This document shows positions 1-8,639 of a DNA stretch of 64,000 nt, in pieces. A program made the translations under genes and the position numbers. Each line of letters starts with the position of its first letter. Positions within the stretch are counted from its first letter, which is position 1. Source of the DNA: an uncultured Luminiphilus sp. (GTDB lineage: Bacteria; Pseudomonadota; Gammaproteobacteria; Pseudomonadales; Halieaceae); assembly GCA_938084055.1 (NCBI GenBank), contig CALKDK010000014.1, positions 1 to 64,000 of the forward strand. The letters are read 5' to 3'. The notes beneath the pieces are model-generated. The model saw only the letters and a program-made list of their open reading frames with translations. It ran no database searches and was not told the DNA's origin.

Positions 1-382
1 TTGGTACGAGTGGCAGCGGCAGCCGGCAGGAAAAATACCCTGGTTCCACCATCTACAGGGTGAACTGCTTTATTTCGCCGGTATTTACAACGACACCAGT
101 GGCTGTGCCATTGTCACCCGGAGCGCACTGGAAGGCATTGCACATATCCATCATCGACAGCCCGTTTTGCTTGACCCCCGGGGTGTCAGCCACTGGCTCG
201 AGGGTCATGATCTGTTTGCCAGCGCCATCACCCATGACATCCAGTGTCATCCGGTGAGTCGTCGCGTTAATCGACCGGTCAATGATGACGAGGGTTTAAC
301 AAATGAGGTGACTCTGGAAGAACTCGAGGCAGGCAAGTCCGACCCGCAGGGACAGGACGGCGACCTGTTTGGCCAAGAGTGA
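1..382 (+). CDS. SRAP-family DNA-protein crosslink protein (YedK/HMCES-like), 3' fragment
   Basis: The gene enters from the left edge. Reading from base 2 gives an open frame of about 126 residues to the TGA at 380-382; the ORF track shows only the part after an internal TTG. Visible SRAP hallmarks are an early WYEW, then AIVTRSALEGIAHIHHRQPV and the HPVSRRVNRPVNDD segment holding the conserved His of the active site. The family forms a self-protecting thiazolidine crosslink with abasic sites in single-stranded DNA through an N-terminal Cys2, which lies outside the window. By eye, the place of the YedK catalytic Glu before the IVT strand seems to be Ser; this needs an alignment. The tail is acidic and polar. 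No neighbouring gene shares its job. Confidence 0.85.
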   Translation, partial: WYEWQRQPAGKIPWFHHLQGELLYFAGIYNDTSGCAIVTRSALEGIAHIHHRQPVLLDPRGVSHWLEGHDLFASAITHDIQCHPVSRRVNRPVNDDEGLTNEVTLEELEAGKSDPQGQDGDLFGQE

Positions 383-476
383 TCGCGTTCCCAACGTCGA
401 TGCACTGGGGTAAGTGTGAGAAGTTATTGAGTGTCTCTTCGAACATACGGCAGATTTGGCTACATGCGGGTGAGGC

Positions 477-989
477 TTAGAAATTCATCGGGGTCAACGA
501 GATTGCTGCACTACCCTCTTCGCCGTAGGCAATGTCTTGTGGAAAGAGGTCCTCGTCGAAAAGGAAAGTTGTTTCTTCCGGATACGTGTCTTCGATGATC
601 GCGGAGCCCCTGATGGTGGGATTGCTACGGTTGCCTGACACCAGGATTTGTGCGCTGACAACAGCGACCGCCTCGCGCTCGGCTGAGTCGCGTACTGTGA
701 ATCGAATGTTACCCGTGCAGAGGGCATTGATGCTGTAGCGGCCTTTGCCATAACCCTTGAATATGTATAAGGCGCCGCCGTTCAACTCTTCTATGGGCAC
801 GCGCAGCTGCTTCAGTTCTACCTTGCCGGCGCCGTCAAAAGCCAGCACAGCGGTTGCCATGTGATTGGCACTGTCGAGGGCGGTGGTGGTGAGGGTAAGG
901 GCAAAATCACCGTTGATATCAGATTCGGAGCAGTCCGCAGCCGCGTAAGCACTGGCCATCAATATCGGCAGTAAAAGTAGTCCTCGCAT
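477..989 (-). CDS. Secreted hypothetical protein, 170 aa
   Basis: I do not recognise a family. The protein opens with a clear Sec signal peptide (MRGLLLLPILMASAYAAADC), predicted to be cleaved near AYA-AD. The rest is a mostly beta-predicted soluble domain with repeated short hydrophobic strands, such as ATAVLAFDGAGKVELKQLRV and IRFTVRDSAEREAVAVVSA, and just two cysteines in the mature part that could pair. It is probably periplasmic or extracellular. The start is supported by a GGGAG ribosome site about six bases upstream. It is separated by about 90 bp from the RND pump gene on the same strand and could be read from the same transcript, but nothing shows a functional link. Confidence 0.7.
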   Translation of the reverse strand: MRGLLLLPILMASAYAAADCSESDINGDFALTLTTTALDSANHMATAVLAFDGAGKVELKQLRVPIEELNGGALYIFKGYGKGRYSINALCTGNIRFTVRDSAEREAVAVVSAQILVSGNRSNPTIRGSAIIEDTYPEETTFLFDEDLFPQDIAYGEEGSAAISLTPMNF

Positions 990-1080
990 TTTTCGCTCCC
1001 TGGGTATTCTTTGTGGTGACCAATTAAATTATGGGGCTTTAAGCCTGGGTGATGTCAAGTTACGGACAGGTACCACCTTG

Positions 1081-4000
1081 TCAGTGCTTCAGGTCGGCGA
1101 GTTCGGCCTCCAGGCGCTGCCGGGCTGTGGCCCTTGGTTTGGCCCAGCGGGCAATGCCCAGGTAGACGACCGGAGTGAGGTACAGCGTAAAGATGGCTGC
1201 CAGCCCCAGCCCTCCGAAGACCACCCAGCCCACCGCTTCCCGGGCCTCGGAACCCGGGCCCGACGCCAGAATCAATGGCAGCGCCCCGATAACTGTGGAT
1301 ACCAGTGTCATCGCGATAGGACGTATCCGGGTGTGGGCTGCTTCAACAATAGCCTCCCTGACGGCATAACCCTGATCACGAAGTTGATCGGCGAACTCCA
1401 CGAGTAAAATGCCGTTTTTGGCAATCAAACCGATGAGCATGACCAGGCCAACCTGGGAATAAATGTTCAGTGAAGTCCCCGTCATGTACAGGGAGAATAT
1501 CGCAGCCGCGAGGCCAAAGGGCACAATCATCATGATGACGATCGCCGACGTCACACTTTCAAACTGTGCGACCAGAACGAGGAAAACCACCAGCAGGGCA
1601 AAGCCATAGCTCATTAACGTATCGCGAGTTGCCTCATCAAGCGCTGCAGCTTCCCCGCGGGTGATCACCGAGATATCAGCCGGCAGCACTCTCTCTCCCA
1701 GCGCCATGAGGTCGTCAATGGCGGTCTGCAATGCCACGCCGGGTTGCACCTCAGCATCGATTTCAATGGCCCTGCGTTGCAGCCGCCGATCGAGTTGTCC
1801 GGCGACGCCACGCTCTTCAAGTGTCACAACACTCGACAACGGCACCACAGCATTACCGCTGGTACGCACGTAAAGGTTGACGAGGTCGCTGGGGTCATTG
1901 ATTTTGTTAGCGCCGGCCTCAAGGATGATTGGGACGGTTTGGTCATCGACATTGAGGTCAATTACGCGGTAGCCGTCCACCATGACTCGGAGAGCCTGTG
2001 CCACATCATCGAGTGGGATATTCAGGTCGGAGGCGCGCTCACGGTCAATCTGTACCGAGAGCTGGGGTTGAGAGGGGTCGTAGCTGATTCGAGGGCGGCT
2101 GACCGTGTCGAGCTGCTCGCGGATGGCCTCGCTGTAACGGCGTGCCGCCGCATAGAGTACATCGTAGTCGGTGCCCAGCAGCGCAAGACTGACACCGCCA
2201 TTGGAGGCCCCGCGGATGTTGAGTGAATTACCGCTGAAAATTCGCGTGGTCATACCGGGTAGGTCAGCAAATAACGGATTGAGCTCGGCGGCGATGGCCT
2301 GCTGGGTCCGATCGCGTTCCTGCCATGGAACCAGTCGAGCATTGATAAAGACAATATTGGGGTCCCAGCGGCCGACAACCGTGTACAGGCTTTCGATTTC
2401 ACCATTGTCGATCAGGGGTACCAGAATGTTTTCCAGTCTGTCCCCCTGCCGCTCGACGTAGGCGAGGCCAACGCCGTCAGGGCCGCGCGCAAAAATATTC
2501 AACATGCCACGGTCTTCGGGTGGCAGCAGCTCCCGATCGAGTTGCCAGTACAGTGTGCCGGCGGTCCCTGCAGCGCCAACACAGATCAGCAAAGCCACCA
2601 GAGGCCAGCGCAATACCAGATTCAAGCTGCGCACATAAAACCCGAGCAGGACCTGCCCGACCGCCTCGCTGCGGCGGGAGCGGGGGGTGTGGGTAGCCAG
2701 TTTGGCCATTGCCGCAGGTACCAGGCTGAGTGCGACGAATGAGGATACGGCCACAGCAATGGCGAGCATGAGGCCGAACTCTCGAAATAATCGGCCCGCT
2801 GTGCCGGGCAGAAAAGCAATGGGGATGAAGACTGCCACCAGGACCGCGGTGGTTGCCACAACGGCGAAGAATACCCGGCGGGTACCGACTATAGCCGCTA
2901 CGCTGGAGGGCTCGCCTGCGGCACGACGGCGCTGAACGCTCTCCAGAACTACGATGGCATCGTCCACGATAAGGCCGGTGGCAAGTACCAGAGCCAGGAG
3001 CGTAAGAATGTTGACTGAGAACCCCAGCAGCCAGCACGCAGCCATAGTGCCCAGCAGGGAAATGGGTATAGCGATAGCGGGTATGAGGGTCAGTCGCATC
3101 GACCCCGAAAACAGTCGAATGGTTCCTATCACGACCAGGATGGCAATACCGAGGGTAAACAGCACTTCCCGAACTGCGCCCCTGATGAATACGGCATTGT
3201 CCGAGATTACGACCAGCTTCAGGTCTTCGAACCGGGTGTTGACCTCTTCGATGGCTGATTGGACTCCTGACGATATTTCAATGGTATTGGAGCCAGCCTG
3301 TCGAACAATACCGATGCCCACCACCCGCTCACCATCGAGACGCACGATACTGGTGGCGTCCGCGGGGGAAAAGGTAACGGTGGCCACGTCGCCGATACGA
3401 ATGCCGTCGCGAATGACGAGGGACTCGATGTCGCGTTCCTTCGTGACGGCAGCGTCGGCGCGGACCAGAAGCTGTTGTTCTCCGGCTCGGAAGCTGCCAG
3501 CAGGTACATCCAGGGGAGCGCCACGCAGCACGTTGGCGACATCCGTAACCGTCAGGCTATAGCTGGTGAGACGCAGTGGGTCGAGTATCACGCGCAGGAC
3601 ACGCTCCCGGGCACCGAACAGAGGTACGTCGGCGACGCCGGGAAGCGATATAAAGCGTGGCACGATATCCTGTTCAATCCGCCGTGTGAGGGCTTCTTCG
3701 CTCAGACTTTCGCTTTTGACAGCAATTCGGACAATTTCATCGCCCTGTTGGTCAGCCTTGAAAACGGACAGTGCCTCGATTGCGTCCGGGAGGTCTCTCT
3801 CGATTCTGCTAACGGCTTCCCGGACATCAGATGCGGCTTTGTCCACGCTGGTGCCCGGACGGAACTCTACCCAGATGCGGGTATTATTTTCTTCGCTCGC
3901 GGAGTTGATTTCCTTGACGCCCGTGACGCGCGCCACAGCGCCCTCGAGAAGTCGTGTTACCTCGGTATCCATAGTTTCCGGAGAGGCACCCGGCAGCTGC

Positions 4001-4176
4001 GCACGAACGGTGACCAGAGGTCTATCGACGTCGGGCAGCTCGCGAACCTCAATGGCCATAACGGCGGCAATGCCCGCGATGGCTATCAACAGGTTGAGAA
4101 CCAATGTCAGCAGCGGGCGTTTGACCCCGAGTTCCGGTAAACCCCCCGTCCGCCCCAGCCCGGGTAATTCAGCCAT
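1081..4176 (-). CDS. RND efflux pump inner-membrane permease (AcrB/HAE1 type)
   Basis: Proton-driven tripartite efflux permease of about 1031 residues, the usual length for HAE1 pumps. Visible parts are the first transmembrane helix (about 20-45), the porter/docking region with the LPGASPETMDTEVT segment, and the mid TM bundle with the proton-relay pair in GLIVDDAIVVLE. A second periplasmic half follows, then the Lys of LIGLIAKNGILLVEF in the late TM bundle. The ORF track starts 20 codons earlier, but the ATG at 4176 overlaps the stop of the adaptor gene by 8 bp and begins MAELPGLGRTGG, a better start. It is co-transcribed with the adaptor at 4169-5320. No outer-membrane TolC-like gene is next to it, so a shared TolC is likely. 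The substrate cannot be told from sequence. Confidence 0.93.
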   Translation of the reverse strand: MAELPGLGRTGGLPELGVKRPLLTLVLNLLIAIAGIAAVMAIEVRELPDVDRPLVTVRAQLPGASPETMDTEVTRLLEGAVARVTGVKEINSASEENNTRIWVEFRPGTSVDKAASDVREAVSRIERDLPDAIEALSVFKADQQGDEIVRIAVKSESLSEEALTRRIEQDIVPRFISLPGVADVPLFGARERVLRVILDPLRLTSYSLTVTDVANVLRGAPLDVPAGSFRAGEQQLLVRADAAVTKERDIESLVIRDGIRIGDVATVTFSPADATSIVRLDGERVVGIGIVRQAGSNTIEISSGVQSAIEEVNTRFEDLKLVVISDNAVFIRGAVREVLFTLGIAILVVIGTIRLFSGSMRLTLIPAIAIPISLLGTMAACWLLGFSVNILTLLALVLATGLIVDDAIVVLESVQRRRAAGEPSSVAAIVGTRRVFFAVVATTAVLVAVFIPIAFLPGTAGRLFREFGLMLAIAVAVSSFVALSLVPAAMAKLATHTPRSRRSEAVGQVLLGFYVRSLNLVLRWPLVALLICVGAAGTAGTLYWQLDRELLPPEDRGMLNIFARGPDGVGLAYVERQGDRLENILVPLIDNGEIESLYTVVGRWDPNIVFINARLVPWQERDRTQQAIAAELNPLFADLPGMTTRIFSGNSLNIRGASNGGVSLALLGTDYDVLYAAARRYSEAIREQLDTVSRPRISYDPSQPQLSVQIDRERASDLNIPLDDVAQALRVMVDGYRVIDLNVDDQTVPIILEAGANKINDPSDLVNLYVRTSGNAVVPLSSVVTLEERGVAGQLDRRLQRRAIEIDAEVQPGVALQTAIDDLMALGERVLPADISVITRGEAAALDEATRDTLMSYGFALLVVFLVLVAQFESVTSAIVIMMIVPFGLAAAIFSLYMTGTSLNIYSQVGLVMLIGLIAKNGILLVEFADQLRDQGYAVREAIVEAAHTRIRPIAMTLVSTVIGALPLILASGPGSEAREAVGWVVFGGLGLAAIFTLYLTPVVYLGIARWAKPRATARQRLEAELADLKH

Positions 4177-5320
4177 TATCGTGGTCGTCCGGTACCGGTA
4201 GGGTTTCTGCTGCAGTTCGCGAAGCGTCACCATCACCCAGTACTGGATTTAGGTCACGAAGGTTGGCGCCGGCCCGCACGGCCTGTACACCCTCCGTAAT
4301 GACTCGTGTGCCCAGCGGAATATCGGCCTCAATCAGGATTTCGCCCGCCAGGCGTTTGACCAGCTGGACGTCCCGACGAGCGGCTTTGCCATCTTCTTCA
4401 ATCCAGATATAGGCACCATCAGCACCCCATTGCACAGCGACATCCGGAACGGCGCGAAACGTGCCCCGCTCAGCCCTCACGCTTATTTCAAAAGCCATGC
4501 CCGGGCGGTACTGGTCTGTTGCATTGTTGATGGCGGCTCTGGCCGTGTAGGCCCTGGATGTCGGGTCAATACGTGAATCCACGGCAATTATTTCACCGTT
4601 AAGTGGGCGATCTGCGCCGTCCCACAGTCTCACCTCGACCGGGGTACCCGTCTGGATTTTATTCACATAGACCTCAGGCACTGCGAAATTGACCAACAGT
4701 TGACTGCGGTCGTCCAGGGTGGTGACCTGTGTGGCGGTATCAATCCGATCTCCAGAGTCGATTTCAGTAATACCCACCACACCGGTAAAAGGAGCTCGGA
4801 TAAAACGCCTGTCCAGATCCACTCTGGCTTGGTCAAGAGTGATGCGCGCCGTATCCGCAGCAGCGATGGCGCCATCAATCTGACTCTGGGGAAGATTGGC
4901 GTTCTGCTGGTTAACCTGCCGGTAACGGCGCACCAGCCGCTCGGCATCCGCCAACTGCACCTCAGCCAGCTCCACGGCCAGCACTTCATCTCGGTTGTCG
5001 AGTTCCAAAAGAGTCTCGCCCGCGGTGACCCGGGCATTGGCGGTGAAATGGACAGCACGCACAATACCTGCGGCTTCGGGGTAAAGTACGACGCTGTGCA
5101 GGGCTCGGGCTGTGCCTACAGCCTGAATAGTTTCGATCAGGAGTTGCTCGTTAATGGCCTCGGTGACTACCGTGGTGGCACCTGAAGGGCGAAAACCCGG
5201 CCGTGGACTCTCTCCATTGTCACCGCACCCGGCAATAAAAATGAACGCGGCACAGCACACCGTGCCCAGAATCTTTCGGGGCTTTCTGGCTGTGTGCTCT
5301 CCACGGATGAACGCCAACAT
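4169..5320 (-). CDS. RND efflux periplasmic adaptor (membrane fusion lipoprotein)
   Basis: Adaptor of about 383 residues that links the RND permease to an outer-membrane channel. I start it at ATG 5320 (MLAFIRGEHTARKPRK) because this places a signal segment and lipobox (FIAGC) near residue 30; the longer frame in the track adds an unlikely leader. After the lipidated Cys come a lipoyl/barrel-sandwich half (VLYPEAAGIVRAVHF), a helical hairpin (about 110-150), the second lipoyl half (FIRAPFTGVVGITEIDSGD) and beta-barrel/MP domains. This is the standard HlyD_D23/AcrA layout. It precedes and overlaps the pump gene by 8 bp, so the two should be made in a coupled way. Confidence 0.92.
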   Translation of the reverse strand: MLAFIRGEHTARKPRKILGTVCCAAFIFIAGCGDNGESPRPGFRPSGATTVVTEAINEQLLIETIQAVGTARALHSVVLYPEAAGIVRAVHFTANARVTAGETLLELDNRDEVLAVELAEVQLADAERLVRRYRQVNQQNANLPQSQIDGAIAAADTARITLDQARVDLDRRFIRAPFTGVVGITEIDSGDRIDTATQVTTLDDRSQLLVNFAVPEVYVNKIQTGTPVEVRLWDGADRPLNGEIIAVDSRIDPTSRAYTARAAINNATDQYRPGMAFEISVRAERGTFRAVPDVAVQWGADGAYIWIEEDGKAARRDVQLVKRLAGEILIEADIPLGTRVITEGVQAVRAGANLRDLNPVLGDGDASRTAAETLPVPDDHDNG

Positions 5321-5485
5321 AGATGACCAATATCTGTTCGGTATCCTCAATACGCAGGGTGAGCGCCTGGGGATCGAAATTATCGAGACCCCCATGGTAC
5401 CTGACGCCAATATACCTGACCGCTTCCCTTTAAGTCGTTTTACGTGATTTGTACCGCACGGGCTGGCACATCGCCCGTGCGCCAA
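5321..5485. other. Intergenic gap upstream of the efflux operon
   Basis: About 165 bp between the adaptor start and the stop of the TPP-enzyme gene, both on the minus strand. The longer ORF-track frame for the adaptor runs through it, but that stretch has no protein-like character that I recognise. A promoter for the efflux pair would be expected here. I see no convincing -35/-10 pair, operator palindrome or adjacent TetR/LysR regulator gene. Confidence 0.5.
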
Positions 5486-7072
5486 CTAGGTCGGCGGAGC
5501 GTTTTCATACCCAGGCAAAATGACCTCGATCAAGCGCGGCCCCTTTTCCCCCATGGCATCGGCAAACTGGCTATTGAATTGGTCCACGGTTTCAGCGCGA
5601 CTCGCTGTCATACCCATGCCCTCGGCAATTTTGACCCAGTCAATTGTAGGATTACTCAGGTCAAGCAGGGATTTGGCTTTTTCTGTTGGGTGGGCAACAC
5701 CCACCCGCTCCATTTCGATGTTGAGTATGGCGTAGGAGCTGTTGTTGAGTAACACCACGGTGATATCAAGGTTTTCCCGAACCATGGTCCACAGTGACTG
5801 CACTGTGTACATGGCTGACCCGTCTGCCTGCAAAGCCAACACCTTACGATCCGGGCAGGCCACCGCCGCGCCTACGGCCAAAGGCAGGCCCTGTCCAATG
5901 GCGCCGCCGGTCAACATGAGCCAGTCGTGGGGCGCCGCATAGCCACTGAGCACAAAGGCGCCCATGCCGTTGGTCGCGCCTTCGTCAGAGACAATGGCCT
6001 GGTCGGGCAGGTGGTTTGCAATTACCTTGCCCAGCTCCAACATAGTCATTGGGCCGGGCTCAAGTTCCTGAGTTTTTTGGGCCTGCAGAACCCGTGGTTG
6101 CTCAGGCGCTGCCAGCGCGTCAGCCAGCCTGGTCAGCGCATCCAGTGCGTCGGTTCGAACGTCCGCCAGCGTGGACAGCTGGGTGTCACCGGCAGCGAGG
6201 TAACTGGGTTTTCCTGGATAGGCAAAAAACGACACTGGCGCTTTGGAGCCGACAACAATGAGGGTATCCAAATCTTTGATAAATTCCGCTGCCTGCTCGC
6301 CAAAATAGGGTAGCCGTTCAACGGGTACCCGGCCTGCACCGCGCTGCATTCGCGCGCAAAAAGTCTCGGAAATGAGTCGGGCACCGGTGGCCGCCGCGAT
6401 TCGGCCAGCCTGCCAGAGGGCGTCGGCACGAAGCGCCCTGCCGCCGAGTAATAAAGCCGTGACCGATCCCTGCCGCAGCGCCTCGGCTGCGTCCTGTATG
6501 GCACGATCAGGCGCTCTGGGGATATCGGGTAGTTGCGGCGACGTTGGCTCGATTGCTGCCCCACTCCAGGCGTGATCTGCGGGGGCGATAAAGCTCGCAA
6601 CCTGTCCGGGGTAAACGCTGGCTGCCTCCCAGCCCGCGATGCCTGTCCCTGCGAGCTGGTCACTACTCTCTGAGGTGGCGATCCAATCTGATACGGGGGC
6701 AGCAAAACCCAAAATGTCGGAGGTCAATGGCGCATCGTATTCAAGGTGGTAGGTAGCGTGGTCACCAATCATATTCAGCACCGGCGACTGGGCGCGACGG
6801 GCGTTGTGCAGATTCGCCGACCCATTGCCAAAGCCAGGCCCCAGATGGAGCAAGGTGAGGGCGGGTTTGTCCGCCATTCGGCCATAGCCATCGGCGGCTC
6901 CCGTGACGACACCTTCGAATAATCCAAGAATGGCACGCACTCGGGGTTCACCATCCAACGCGGCTACCAGCTGCATTTCGGAGGTGCCGGGATTGGCGAA
7001 ACAAACCTCCACACCCGCATCCGCCAGCGCCCTGATCAAAACATCTGCCCCTGTGCTCAACCCAGCCCCCAA
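5486..7072 (-). CDS. Thiamine-diphosphate-dependent enzyme, acetolactate-synthase/benzoylformate-decarboxylase-like
   Basis: A 528-residue three-domain TPP enzyme. The N-terminal PYR domain carries FANPGTSEMQLVAAL and the TPP-activating Glu in GLFEGVVTGAADGYGRM. A central domain follows, and the C-terminal PP domain has the cofactor motif in the form QADGSAMYTVQSLWTMVRE followed by NNSSYAIL. The usual GDG of the diphosphate-binding motif reads ADG here, which I associate with the acetolactate-synthase-like subfamily outside the ilvBN branch. No small regulatory subunit is nearby, so branched-chain amino acid synthesis is not the likely role; a catabolic 2-keto-acid decarboxylase or carboligase is more plausible. 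The substrate is unknown. It is divergent from the acyl-CoA dehydrogenase gene across a 360-bp gap. Confidence 0.85.
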   Translation of the reverse strand: MGAGLSTGADVLIRALADAGVEVCFANPGTSEMQLVAALDGEPRVRAILGLFEGVVTGAADGYGRMADKPALTLLHLGPGFGNGSANLHNARRAQSPVLNMIGDHATYHLEYDAPLTSDILGFAAPVSDWIATSESSDQLAGTGIAGWEAASVYPGQVASFIAPADHAWSGAAIEPTSPQLPDIPRAPDRAIQDAAEALRQGSVTALLLGGRALRADALWQAGRIAAATGARLISETFCARMQRGAGRVPVERLPYFGEQAAEFIKDLDTLIVVGSKAPVSFFAYPGKPSYLAAGDTQLSTLADVRTDALDALTRLADALAAPEQPRVLQAQKTQELEPGPMTMLELGKVIANHLPDQAIVSDEGATNGMGAFVLSGYAAPHDWLMLTGGAIGQGLPLAVGAAVACPDRKVLALQADGSAMYTVQSLWTMVRENLDITVVLLNNSSYAILNIEMERVGVAHPTEKAKSLLDLSNPTIDWVKIAEGMGMTASRAETVDQFNSQFADAMGEKGPRLIEVILPGYENAPPT

Positions 7073-7433
7073 AGTGTGATGTAAATGGATAGATTAGCAT
7101 TTGCAGGGCGGCTCGGGGTGGACTGCCCAGCTTGAATTTGAACTTCGCGTATGTTTTTCTACTCGACCGTCGTGCGCAGGAGCCCTCCAGATTCCTTATA
7201 ATCCACAGGGCCAGACGGCACGGATGTGCCTGACGTTTGCCTTTACACTACGTTGCACCGGGCCGGGCTCGATGGGCCTCCGTGTGCCAGGCACCCAAAA
7301 CATTCCCCCTCGCGGCCACCGTGCCTCACTGGTCAGCGTGGGCCCGGCGGCGATCGTTCCGGGAGCTCCCCGTCCCTGCTTTGGCAGGAGTCGACGTAGC
7401 GCCCGAGATTAAACACTGATTGAGAGATTCCAG
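7073..7433. other. Divergent intergenic region between TPP enzyme and acyl-CoA dehydrogenase
   Basis: About 360 bp holding the promoters of two divergent genes. The only clear element I see is a perfect TATAAT at 7197-7202 on the plus strand, about 230 bp before the acyl-CoA dehydrogenase, without a good -35 box at the right distance. The short ORFs in the track here are not protein-like. No known riboswitch or tRNA is visible. Confidence 0.45.
7197..7202 (+). promoter_or_regulatory. Possible -10 element (TATAAT)
   Basis: Perfect sigma70 -10 hexamer reading toward the acyl-CoA dehydrogenase gene. No recognisable -35 hexamer lies 16-18 bp upstream, so this is a weak prediction and may be chance. 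Confidence 0.25.
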
Positions 7434-8585
7434 ATGATTCCAAGAACCTTATTTGACAACGAGCACGAACAATTTCGCGAATCATTCCGTCGATTTCTTG
7501 AAGCAGAAGCAGTCCCTTACTACGAGCAATGGGAAAAAGACGGTGAAATCGACCGCGCGCTTTGGACCAAGGCGGGTGCCCAGGGCTACCTGTGTCCAAC
7601 AGTATCAGAGGCCTACGGTGGTGCCGGGGCAGACTATCGCTACAACGTCATCGTAGGAGAGGAGCTGTCTGACCTGGGGATGGCGGGGGTTGGTTTCATT
7701 CTTCACTCCGATATTGTCGTGCCCTACATAGCAAACGTGGGTAACGAGGCCCAGAGACAAAAATTCCTGCCAAAATGTATCAGCGGCGAAATAGTGACCG
7801 CGATTGCAATGACCGAACCGGGAACCGGATCGGATCTTCAGGGAATACGCACCTCGGCGGTGGATTGTGGTGATCATTATTTGCTCAACGGAGCCAAGAC
7901 CTTCATCAGCTGCGGTCAGCAGGCAGATGTGGTCATAGTGGTTTGTCGTACCAACAGTGACCCCGAGGCGGGTGCACGGGCTTTCAGCTTGCTGATGGTG
8001 GAGAGGGGTATGGCCGGCTTTGAACGGGGTCGTAATCTCGACAAGGTAGGTCAGAAGGCGGCTGATACGTCCGAACTCTTTTTCAACGACGTCAGGGTGC
8101 CCAAGGAGAACCTGCTCGGAGAGGAGGGGATGGGATTCATGTACCTGATGCAGGAACTTCCCCAGGAGCGACTGAGTATTGCCACCTCCGCGGTTTCGGC
8201 CACGGAGGCTGCGCTGGCGATGACCGTGGACTACGTCAAGGGCCGCACTGCATTCGGTAAGCGCGTTGCCGACTTTCAGCACACACAGTTTACCCTCGCC
8301 CAGCTCGACGCCGAGGTTACGGCTATGCGGACGTTCATTGATCGCTGTGCCGAGTTGCATTTGACCAGGCAGCTCACCGCCGTCGATGCCTCCAAGGCCA
8401 AACTGCTGGCCACCGAGCTGCAGTGCAAAGTGGTTGATGAATGCGTGCAACTGCACGGTGGTTATGGGTATATGACCGAGTATCCAATTGCCCGTGCTTA
8501 TGCCGATGCACGGGTTCAGCGTATCTACGGTGGTACCAGTGAAATAATGAAGTTGATTATTGGGCGTGACCTGCTTGCGGCTTGA
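7434..8585 (+). CDS. Acyl-CoA dehydrogenase, LCAD/IVD-type
   Basis: A 383-residue FAD-dependent acyl-CoA dehydrogenase that would introduce the trans-2 double bond in beta-oxidation and pass electrons to ETF. Family signatures are AMTEPGTGSDLQGIRT (about residues 121-137) and the C-terminal QLHGGYGYMTEYPIARAYAD. The C-terminal signature reads RIYGGTSEIMK, with Gly where short/medium-chain enzymes have the catalytic Glu. As in LCAD and isovaleryl-CoA dehydrogenase, the base is therefore probably the Glu in ELPQERLSIA (about residue 243). Chain length cannot be set from sequence; long or branched substrates are favoured. It lies 54 bp before the CaiB-family gene, so a shared transcript is likely. 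Confidence 0.92.
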   Translation: MIPRTLFDNEHEQFRESFRRFLEAEAVPYYEQWEKDGEIDRALWTKAGAQGYLCPTVSEAYGGAGADYRYNVIVGEELSDLGMAGVGFILHSDIVVPYIANVGNEAQRQKFLPKCISGEIVTAIAMTEPGTGSDLQGIRTSAVDCGDHYLLNGAKTFISCGQQADVVIVVCRTNSDPEAGARAFSLLMVERGMAGFERGRNLDKVGQKAADTSELFFNDVRVPKENLLGEEGMGFMYLMQELPQERLSIATSAVSATEAALAMTVDYVKGRTAFGKRVADFQHTQFTLAQLDAEVTAMRTFIDRCAELHLTRQLTAVDASKAKLLATELQCKVVDECVQLHGGYGYMTEYPIARAYADARVQRIYGGTSEIMKLIIGRDLLAA

Positions 8586-8639
8586 GGGTAGGGCCTTCCA
8601 TCCGTATCGGGCAATGTAATTAAAATCGAGGAGTAAGCC